Origin: Actinomycetes bacterium
GTDB lineage: Bacteria; Actinomycetota; Acidimicrobiia; Acidimicrobiales; Microtrichaceae
Direction: 5' to 3'
NCBI GenBank assembly: GCA_023389745.1
Contig: JAEWED010000020.1
Span: 1-31,160 of the forward strand
DNA: 31,160 nucleotides
How positions within the stretch are numbered: position 1 is the first letter of the stretch; each line of letters begins with the position of its first letter. The notes below the pieces were generated by a model, which was given only the letters and a program-made list of their open reading frames with translations, ran no database searches and was not told where the DNA came from. Below are positions 1 to 6,572 of this stretch, in pieces. The translations under genes were made by a program, and so were the position numbers.

Positions 1-1
1 G

Positions 2-430
2 CTCTTCAACAGCAACGATCTGGCTGCGGGCTCCTACTCCTGTGCACGCTGCCACGTCCCCGGCGCGGCCTACGGCCAGGGCTGGGAGTCCTTCGAGAAG
101 CTCCGCACGACCTCGTTCGGTCCCGACCTCACCGGGGTGGAGGAGATGGCGACCGAGGCCGAGCACTTCGACCTGATCTGGAACGGCATGACCCCCGGCG
201 TCGGCTACTTCTCACGCCGGCAGGGCAACCCGCAGATGCCGGGCTTCGGTGCCAACCGCAACACCGGCCAGTCCGAGCAGGGCGTGCCCGACCTCGGGCC
301 GGAAGGCATGCTGACCGCCGAGCAGGTCTGGGCGATCGTCACCTACGAGCGCAACCTGTCCAACGATTCGACCGTGAAGAGCCCGGTCGCCGGAACGGCG
401 GAGTCCCCGACGTTCGCCGGCGCGAACTGA
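2..430 (+). CDS. Class I c-type cytochrome, C-terminal part (5' end outside window)
   Basis: The frame is open from base 2, so the gene begins upstream of the window. The visible 142 residues hold one haem c attachment motif, CARCH (bases 41-55). A Met in QMPGFG (bases 236-238) is the likely sixth haem ligand. The end, LTAEQVWAIVTYERNL, is typical of the last helix of small class I cytochromes c. In this family the haem domain lies outside the membrane and carries single electrons. No membrane segment is visible in this part, but one may lie upstream. The gene ends 16 bases before the next start, so it is probably co-transcribed with the membrane protein and the nuo genes. Whether it is a free cytochrome or the C-terminal domain of a larger oxidase or reductase subunit cannot be told from here. 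Confidence 0.85.
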   Translation, partial: LFNSNDLAAGSYSCARCHVPGAAYGQGWESFEKLRTTSFGPDLTGVEEMATEAEHFDLIWNGMTPGVGYFSRRQGNPQMPGFGANRNTGQSEQGVPDLGPEGMLTAEQVWAIVTYERNLSNDSTVKSPVAGTAESPTFAGAN

Positions 431-446
431 GGCTCAGGAGCTCGTG

Positions 447-1412
447 ATGTCTTCTCTCGCAGCAATCGCATTCGACCCCGCCATCCGCGGCGTGCTGGTC
501 GTCATGGTCGGCGTCGTCGTGCTGTTCGGCTCCATCTACCTGATCGTCGCCACCAACACGGGTGTGCGCACCGGGTTCCTGATCGCGATGGCCGGTCTCC
601 TCGGCTGGTGCTTCTCGATGGGGATCTTCTGGTGGATCTACGGCATCGGCATGATCGGCGCCGCTCCCAGCTGGATGGAGCGCGAGATCAACTTCGACCG
701 CAGCGCCGTCGCGGTCACCGAGCACGTCAACGACCTGCCGAGGACCGAGGACATCACCAGTCCGACGGATCTCCTCGCCGACTTCGAGGCCGACAACCCC
801 GACATCCGCGAGCAGATCGAGGCGACCGAGGGCGAGGGTTTCGAACCCAAGTCGCTCACCCAGGTCGTGACGTTGGTGCCCGAGCTCAAGGAGCAGCTCG
901 ACGACGACCTCAACGGTTGGCGCATCCTGCCCGAGTCGGACTCCCGACGCGGTGAGGCCGTCGCCGCCACCGACGCCGCGCTGGCCAACAACGCCGTGTT
1001 CGGCACCGAGACCGGCCCTGCGAACTACACGGTCAAGGACGTCTTCTTCTTCGGCGGCAAGGCCGCCGCGGAACCGGACCCGAACGCCAACCTGCTCGAG
1101 AAGGCCTGGAACCGGGTCGTGTCGGCGATCCAGGTCAAGAACCCGACGCAGTACGCGGCGATCACACTGCAGCGCAACATCGAGACCACCGTGGCGCCGG
1201 GTGAGGCGCCGCCACCCGCACAGATCGACGAGACCGCCTCGACGGTCACCGTCGTGCTCGAGCGCAACCTCGGGAACAAGCGGGCGATCCCCGCGCTGTT
1301 CACGCTCTTCACCGGCATCGCGTTCTTCGTGTTCTGCTGGATGCTGCACACCCGTGACCTCAAGGCGGCCCAGATGCGGGCCAACTGGGACCCGGCAGCA
1401 GAGGCCGCCTGA
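447..1412 (+). CDS. Unrecognised membrane protein between the cytochrome c and nuoA
   Basis: I do not recognise this 321-residue protein. It has a hydrophobic segment at about residues 14-36 and a longer one at 42-72, rich in Trp, Gly and Met, that may be one or two spans. A soluble region of about 200 acidic residues follows, then a last membrane helix at about 281-299 with a short charged tail. No cysteine cluster or haem motif is visible. I chose ATG 447 over GTG 444 because GGAG at 437-440 is six bases from the ATG but only three from the GTG. The stop is two bases before nuoA, so it is very likely translated with complex I. The soluble loop may face outside next to the cytochrome c, but that is inference. 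Confidence 0.75.
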   Translation: MSSLAAIAFDPAIRGVLVVMVGVVVLFGSIYLIVATNTGVRTGFLIAMAGLLGWCFSMGIFWWIYGIGMIGAAPSWMEREINFDRSAVAVTEHVNDLPRTEDITSPTDLLADFEADNPDIREQIEATEGEGFEPKSLTQVVTLVPELKEQLDDDLNGWRILPESDSRRGEAVAATDAALANNAVFGTETGPANYTVKDVFFFGGKAAAEPDPNANLLEKAWNRVVSAIQVKNPTQYAAITLQRNIETTVAPGEAPPPAQIDETASTVTVVLERNLGNKRAIPALFTLFTGIAFFVFCWMLHTRDLKAAQMRANWDPAAEAA

Positions 1413-1414
1413 CG

Positions 1415-1903
1415 ATGGGGCAGTACCTCCCCGTCCTCGGCCTGTTGGTCCTCACCGCGCTGTTCGGCGCGATCAGCGTGGTGATGTCCAAGCTGCTGAA
1501 CCCGGCCAAGCCGACGGCGGCGAAGGTGTCGCCCTACGAGTGCGGCATCGTCGACCAGACCGAACCGCCGGAACGCTTCCCGGTGCGCTTCTTCCTGATC
1601 GCGATGATCTTCATCGTCTTCGACATCGAGATCATCTTCTTCTACCCGTTCACCATGGTGTACGAGCAGCTCGGCGGCTACGGGGTGGCGGCGATCGTCA
1701 TCTTCTCCGCCGCGGTGTTCGAGTCGTTCGTCTACCTGATCAGCAACGGGGCGCTCGACTGGGGTCCGATCCAGCGCATCCGCCGCTCGCGTGTGTTGCT
1801 CGACGCGGACCGCACCACGGCCAGCACGATCCGTCGTGTCGGCACCGACGGGCGCCCGGCGCTCACGCTCGGCGATCCCGAGCCCGCTCGCGAGGTCGCG
1901 TGA
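1415..1903 (+). CDS. nuoA: NADH-quinone oxidoreductase subunit A
   Basis: This is a small membrane subunit of proton-pumping complex I, at the hinge between the peripheral arm and the membrane arm. It has 162 residues and three membrane helices. The family signature runs from YECG (near residue 42) through RFPVRFFLIAMIFIVFDIE, which includes the acidic residues of the quinone-side loop and helix 2. The tail after the last helix is about 40 residues longer and more basic than in short NuoA proteins. The start lies two bases after the upstream stop, and the stop TGA shares its last base with the nuoB ATG, which suggests translational coupling. It is the first of 14 nuo genes in the standard order. 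Confidence 0.97.
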   Translation: MGQYLPVLGLLVLTALFGAISVVMSKLLNPAKPTAAKVSPYECGIVDQTEPPERFPVRFFLIAMIFIVFDIEIIFFYPFTMVYEQLGGYGVAAIVIFSAAVFESFVYLISNGALDWGPIQRIRRSRVLLDADRTTASTIRRVGTDGRPALTLGDPEPAREVA

Positions 1904-2499
1904 TGGCAGCCGGCGGAGCGACCGAACCGAAGTTCTCGACCGACGGCCTCGAGGGGCTCGAGCACAACTTCCTCACGGGCAAGGTCGAGGACCTGATCCG
2001 CTGGGCGAGGTCGCACAGCTCGTGGCCGGCCACCTTCGGCCTCGCCTGCTGCGCCATTGAGATGATGGGCGCCGGTGGCCCGCACTACGACATGGCGCGC
2101 TTCGGCATGGAGGTCTTCCGGGCCTCTCCCCGCCAGGCCGACGTCATGATCGTGGCCGGCAGGGTCTCCCAGAAGATGGCTCCCGTGCTGCGCCAGATCT
2201 ACGACCAGATGATGGAACCCAAGTGGGTCATCTCGATGGGCGTGTGTGCGTCGTCCGGTGGCATGTTCAACAACTACGCGCTGGTCCAGGGCGTCGACAC
2301 GATCGTCCCGGTCGACGTCTACGCCCCCGGCTGCCCGCCAGGACCCGAGACCCTCCTGCAGGCGATCGTCACCCTGCACCAGGAGATCGAGAGCGGCGAG
2401 ATCCTCCGTCGACGCACCGAGACCGGCGCCGGCGCCGGCATCCAGTTGGAGCAGGTCGGGGCCGACACCCCGTCTCCGGTCACGCTCGGCTCGCGCTGA
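1903..2499 (+). CDS. nuoB: NADH-quinone oxidoreductase subunit B (cluster N2 subunit)
   Basis: NuoB holds the terminal [4Fe-4S] cluster N2, which passes electrons to the quinone. In this 198-residue protein the four ligands are visible: the tandem pair C49-C50 in LACCAIEMM, C115 in GVCASSGG and C144 in YAPGCPPGPE. The ATG overlaps the nuoA stop by one base (TGATG), and the nuoB stop overlaps the nuoC ATG in the same way, so the three genes are probably translationally coupled. The open frame extends far upstream inside other genes, but homology and the overlap fix the start. The last 25 residues are Gly/Ala/Thr-rich and look disordered. Confidence 0.97.
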   Translation: MAAGGATEPKFSTDGLEGLEHNFLTGKVEDLIRWARSHSSWPATFGLACCAIEMMGAGGPHYDMARFGMEVFRASPRQADVMIVAGRVSQKMAPVLRQIYDQMMEPKWVISMGVCASSGGMFNNYALVQGVDTIVPVDVYAPGCPPGPETLLQAIVTLHQEIESGEILRRRTETGAGAGIQLEQVGADTPSPVTLGSR

Positions 2500-3128
2500 T
2501 GGCCGACGACACCGAGGAGATGCCGGCCGACGAGGCCGTGGAGTCCGACGACTCGGCAGCGAACGCCGACGTGGACGAGGCGACCGACGCGACCGAGACC
2601 GAGGCTGCAGCCGCTGAGCCCGACCCCGAACCGGAGCCCGAACCGGAACCGGAGCGCCTGCACGGCGTACCGGTCACGGAGTCGCGCGGCCAGGTCGTGC
2701 TGCACCCGTCGCGCGAGGAGTACCGCCCGCTCGTCGAGGAGCTCCGCACGCAGGGCTGGTTCGTCTGCGTCGACCTGAACGGCGTCGACTACCTGGGCTA
2801 CGAGGCGGACCGCGGTCTGCCGATCGGCACCGCACCCGAGCGCTTCGAGGTCGTCGTCGTGCTCCGCAACCACCGTGAGCGCAGCGTGCTGCGCCTTCGC
2901 GTCCAGGTGCCCGAGCAGGACGCGACCATCGAGTCGATCTTCAACGTGCACCCCGGGGTCGAGAACCCCGAGCGTGAGGTCTTCGACATGTTCGGCATCG
3001 AGTTCGTCGGTCACCCCGACCTGTCTCGCATCCTGATGCCGGACGAGTGGGAGGGCCACCCGCTCCGCAAGGACTACGACGTGGGACGCATCCCCGTGCA
3101 GTTCAAAGGCCCGACGTCGGCCCGATAG
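2499..3128 (+). CDS. nuoC: NADH-quinone oxidoreductase subunit C with acidic N-terminal extension
   Basis: This is a cluster-free peripheral-arm subunit that packs against NuoD. It has 209 residues. The family signature HPGVENPEREVFDMFGIEF and the following HPLRKDY lie in the C-terminal third. The first 53 residues are an added low-complexity region, almost all Asp, Glu, Ala and Thr, ending in a Pro-Glu repeat (PEPEPEPEPE). The conserved domain begins near residue 55. The ATG at 2499 shares one base with the nuoB stop, which supports the long form over an internal start. NuoC and NuoD are separate genes here, not fused as in Escherichia coli. A 24-base gap separates it from nuoD. Confidence 0.95.
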   Translation: MADDTEEMPADEAVESDDSAANADVDEATDATETEAAAAEPDPEPEPEPEPERLHGVPVTESRGQVVLHPSREEYRPLVEELRTQGWFVCVDLNGVDYLGYEADRGLPIGTAPERFEVVVVLRNHRERSVLRLRVQVPEQDATIESIFNVHPGVENPEREVFDMFGIEFVGHPDLSRILMPDEWEGHPLRKDYDVGRIPVQFKGPTSAR

Positions 3129-3152
3129 CCGTCGTTCCCACGAGAGACTTCG

Positions 3153-4448
3153 ATGACCGCCACTGACATCTCCCATCTCGACGCAGCGCTGCAGCGACTG
3201 ACCGGCGACGACGCGGTGCTCCGCATGTCGGAGACCGAGGCCGAGGAGCGCTCCGGATACCAGGCCCCCACCGAGGAGGGCATGGGCGAGCGCATGATCA
3301 TGAACATGGGTCCGCAGCACCCGTCGACCCACGGTGTGCTGCGCCTCGTGCTCGAGATGGACGGCGAGACGATCCTGCGGTCCAAGCCGGTCATCGGCTA
3401 CCTGCACACCGGCATGGAGAAGACGGGCGAGCAGCTCACGTACCTCCAGGGCCCCACCAACGTCACGCGCATGGACTACGCCAGCCCGCTCTTCAACGAG
3501 CTGGTGTTCTCGCTCGCGGTCGAGCAGCTGATCGGCATCGAGGTGCCCGAGCGGGCCACCTGGATCCGCATGCTCATGAGCGAGCTGAACCGCGTCAGCT
3601 CGCACATGTTGTTCCTCGCGACCAACGGCATGGACCTCGGCGCCGTCGGCATGATGATCTACGGCTGGCGCGAGCGTGAAGAGGTCCTGCGCTTCTTCGA
3701 GATCGTCACCGGTCTGCGCATGAACCACAACTACATCCGGCCCGGTGGTGTCGCCGCCGACCTGCCGACCGGATGGCGTGACGACCTGGCCCGCGCGATC
3801 GACCCGATCCCGGAGCGGCTCGAGGAGTTCGACGTCCTCATGACGGGTCAGCCCATCTGGCGCGAGCGCCTGCAGGGCGTCGGCGTCATCACCGCCGGCG
3901 AGGCCCTCTCGCTCGGCGCGACCGGCCCGATCCTGCGGTCCACGGGCTACGCCTGGGACCTGCGCCGTGACGAGCCGTACCTCGCCTACGACCAGCTCGA
4001 CTTCGACGTGATCGTCGGCTCGTACGGTGACTGCTTCGACCGCTACGCGATCCGCCTCGCCGAGATCCGCGAGTCGATTCGCATCATCGCCCAGATCCTC
4101 GACAAGATGCCCGACGGCGACTATCGGAGCCAGGACAAGAAGGTCACCCCTCCGCCACGTGCTCGTATCGACGAGTCGATGGAGGCGCTGATCCACCACT
4201 TCAAGATCTTCACCGAGGGCTTCAAGGTGCCCGAGGGCGAGACCTACGTCGCGGTGGAGAGCCCCCGGGGTGAGCTCGGTTGCTACATCGTCTCCGACGG
4301 CACCTCCAAGCCCCATCGCATGCACATCCGTGGACCGAGTTTCGTGAACCTGCAGACCCTCCCGCACCTGATGAAGGAATCGTTCCTCGCCGACACCGTG
4401 GCGATCATCTCCTCCGTCGACCCCATCATGGGCGAAGTGGACCGGTGA
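3153..4448 (+). CDS. nuoD: NADH-quinone oxidoreductase subunit D (quinone-site subunit)
   Basis: NuoD is the 49-kDa-type subunit, which forms the quinone pocket together with NuoB. The protein has 431 residues. The signature MGPQHPSTHGVLR near residue 50 carries the quinone-loop histidines. GYLHTGMEK, the NHNYIRPGG region and the C-terminal segment ending SVDPIMGEVDR are all as expected for a full-length homologue. About 48 residues precede the conserved core, slightly more than in the shortest family members. A GAGAG stretch at 3142-3146 lies upstream of the ATG. This is the largest gap inside the first part of the operon (24 bases after nuoC), but I see no promoter in it. Confidence 0.97.
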   Translation: MTATDISHLDAALQRLTGDDAVLRMSETEAEERSGYQAPTEEGMGERMIMNMGPQHPSTHGVLRLVLEMDGETILRSKPVIGYLHTGMEKTGEQLTYLQGPTNVTRMDYASPLFNELVFSLAVEQLIGIEVPERATWIRMLMSELNRVSSHMLFLATNGMDLGAVGMMIYGWREREEVLRFFEIVTGLRMNHNYIRPGGVAADLPTGWRDDLARAIDPIPERLEEFDVLMTGQPIWRERLQGVGVITAGEALSLGATGPILRSTGYAWDLRRDEPYLAYDQLDFDVIVGSYGDCFDRYAIRLAEIRESIRIIAQILDKMPDGDYRSQDKKVTPPPRARIDESMEALIHHFKIFTEGFKVPEGETYVAVESPRGELGCYIVSDGTSKPHRMHIRGPSFVNLQTLPHLMKESFLADTVAIISSVDPIMGEVDR

Positions 4449-4455
4449 GGATCTG

Positions 4456-5115
4456 ATGGCCCGATTCACACCCGAGAACGAGATCCTGGCGAAGCAGATC
4501 ATCGCCCGCTACCCGCGCTCGAAGTCCGCGACGATCCCGCTGTGCCACCTGGCTCAGGAGCAGGACGGCTACCTGGCCGACGACGCGATGGTGCACATCG
4601 CCGAGCTCGTGGGCTGCACCTCGGCCGAGGTGCTCGGCACGGCGAGCTTCTACGAGATGTTCAAGCGGCACCGCACCGGCAAGTACTGCCTGAACGTGTG
4701 CACCAACATCTCGTGCCAGCTGCTCGGCGGCGAGGAGCTGCTCGAGCACGCGGAGCAGGTGCTCGGCGTGCGTTCGGGTGGCACCACCGACGACGGCATG
4801 TTCACCCTCGAGGACGTCGAGTGCATCGCCGCATGCACCGAGGCGCCCGCGGTCCAGGTGAACTACCGGTACTTCCACCGCCTCTCGACCGACGACCTCG
4901 ACCAGCTGATCGCGGATCTGCGCAGCGGCGCGCTCGACGACGTCGTGCCCGAGCACGGCACCCTCGGACGGGTCCGTCAGGAGCTCGTCGGCGACGCGAT
5001 CGCGAACGTCACGGCACCCGAGGACCAGGTCGAACCGGTGTGGATCGCGCGTCACCGCCTCCTCGCCGAGGCCGCTGCCGGCGAGCAGGGCACCACGTCA
5101 GGGAGCGCATCGTGA
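4456..5115 (+). CDS. nuoE: NADH-quinone oxidoreductase subunit E ([2Fe-2S] N1a)
   Basis: NuoE is the thioredoxin-fold, 24-kDa-type subunit of the NADH dehydrogenase module. In this 219-residue protein the four [2Fe-2S] ligands are C82, C87, C123 and C127, in the family spacing Cx4C-x35-Cx3C. The last 40 residues after the domain are Ala/Glu-rich and probably flexible. GGTGAGG at 4444-4450 is a good ribosome binding site five bases before the ATG. The stop overlaps the next start as GTGA (5112-5115), so nuoE and nuoF are likely coupled, as fits two subunits of the same module. Confidence 0.97.
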   Translation: MARFTPENEILAKQIIARYPRSKSATIPLCHLAQEQDGYLADDAMVHIAELVGCTSAEVLGTASFYEMFKRHRTGKYCLNVCTNISCQLLGGEELLEHAEQVLGVRSGGTTDDGMFTLEDVECIAACTEAPAVQVNYRYFHRLSTDDLDQLIADLRSGALDDVVPEHGTLGRVRQELVGDAIANVTAPEDQVEPVWIARHRLLAEAAAGEQGTTSGSAS

Positions 5116-6572
5116 TCGGCACCACCACCCCGGCGGGGCAGCTCGCCGACGGCGTCCCCGCGATCGTCTCGTCGCGCTTCGGGGTCGAGGGCGCCCACAC
5201 GATCGACGGCTACCGCGACAGCGGCAGCTACACCGGCTACCAGGCCATCCGCTCGGTCCTCGAGATGACGCCCGACGCGGTCACCTCGACCGTGCGCGAC
5301 GCGACGCTGCTCGGCCGCGGCGGCGCCGGCTTCCCCGCCGGTGTGAAGTGGGGCTTCTGTCCGCCAGGAGTGTGGCCCCGCTACATCGTCGTGAACGGCG
5401 ACGAGTCCGAGCCCGGGACCTACAAGGACCGCGTGCTCATGGAGCGCGACCCGCACCAGCTGATCGAGGGCTGCCTGATCGCCGCCTACGCGATCGGCGC
5501 CGCACAGGTCTTCCTGTACGTCCGCGGCGAGATGCCCCACGCACAGGAGCGCATCGCCGCCGCGCTGAACGAGGCCTACGCCGCCGGGCTGGTCGGCAAG
5601 AACATCCTCGGCACCGACTTCAGCGTCGACATCGTCCTGCACTGGGGTGCGGGTGCGTACATCGTCGGCGAGGAGACCGCCCTCATCGAGTCGCTCGAGG
5701 GCAACCGCGGCATGCCGCGCCTGAAGCCGCCGTTCTTCCCCGCGGCCAAGGGCCTGTACATGGCGCCGACGATCGTCAACAACGTCGAGACCCTGTCGAA
5801 CCTGCCCTGGCTCTTCACCCACTCGGTCGAGGAGTTCCGCTCCGTCGGCACCGAGAGCTCGCCGGGCACGCGTCTCATCGCGTTGTCGGGTCATGTGAAC
5901 AACCCGGGTGTCTTCGAGGTCCCGCAGGGCACCACGACCTTCCGTGAGCTCTTCGAGAGCCCGATCTACGGCAACGGCATCCGCGACGGCCACCGTCTCA
6001 AGATGTTCATCCCCGGCGGTGCGTCGGCTCCGTGGTTCTTCCCCGAGCAGATCGACCTGCCCCTCGAGGGCCGCGTCGTCGGCGGTGCGGGCTCGATGCT
6101 CGGCTCCGGCGCGATCGTCGTGATGGACGAGACGACCGACGCGGTCAAGGCCTGCCTGCGCGTCGTGCGCTTCTTCGCCCGCGAGTCGTGCGGCAAGTGC
6201 ACGCCGTGCCGTGAGGGCACCACATGGGAGGAGAAGATCCTCCAGCGCATCCTCGACGGCCAGGGCCGTCCGAGCGACATCGACCTGCTGCTCGACGTCG
6301 CCGACAACATCTCTCCCGGCCCGTACCCGGTCGCCTCGGATCCGGCGAACGACCTCGAGGCCATCCCGTACCCGCCGCGCCAGACGACGATCTGCCCGCT
6401 CGGGCCGTCGTCGGTCGCGCCGATCACCTCGGCGATCCGCCGCTTCCGCGACGAGTTCGAGTCGAAGATCGTCAAGCGCGACCTGATCCCCGTCACCGGC
6501 GAGTCCATCGGCTCCGAGACGGTCGACACCGACGCCGAGTCCCTGAACGGTGGTGCGCACAGCCATGTCTGA
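5112..6572 (+). CDS. nuoF: NADH-quinone oxidoreductase subunit F (NADH/FMN site), with an insert before the last cluster Cys
   Basis: NuoF binds NADH and FMN and carries [4Fe-4S] cluster N3. I start it at GTG 5112, which overlaps the nuoE stop and has AGGGAG seven bases upstream, giving 486 residues. The glycine-rich loop GRGGAGFPAGVKW begins at residue 68. NGDESEPGTYKDR and GAGAYIVGEETALIESLEG follow. The cluster ligands are C360, C363 and C366 in ESCGKCTPC, plus C428 in TTICPLG. From C366 to C428 is 62 residues, whereas the Escherichia coli protein has about 41. An extra Pro-rich loop, roughly residues 401-424, accounts for the difference. All catalytic motifs look intact, so I expect an active subunit. 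Confidence 0.96.
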   Translation: MIGTTTPAGQLADGVPAIVSSRFGVEGAHTIDGYRDSGSYTGYQAIRSVLEMTPDAVTSTVRDATLLGRGGAGFPAGVKWGFCPPGVWPRYIVVNGDESEPGTYKDRVLMERDPHQLIEGCLIAAYAIGAAQVFLYVRGEMPHAQERIAAALNEAYAAGLVGKNILGTDFSVDIVLHWGAGAYIVGEETALIESLEGNRGMPRLKPPFFPAAKGLYMAPTIVNNVETLSNLPWLFTHSVEEFRSVGTESSPGTRLIALSGHVNNPGVFEVPQGTTTFRELFESPIYGNGIRDGHRLKMFIPGGASAPWFFPEQIDLPLEGRVVGGAGSMLGSGAIVVMDETTDAVKACLRVVRFFARESCGKCTPCREGTTWEEKILQRILDGQGRPSDIDLLLDVADNISPGPYPVASDPANDLEAIPYPPRQTTICPLGPSSVAPITSAIRRFRDEFESKIVKRDLIPVTGESIGSETVDTDAESLNGGAHSHV

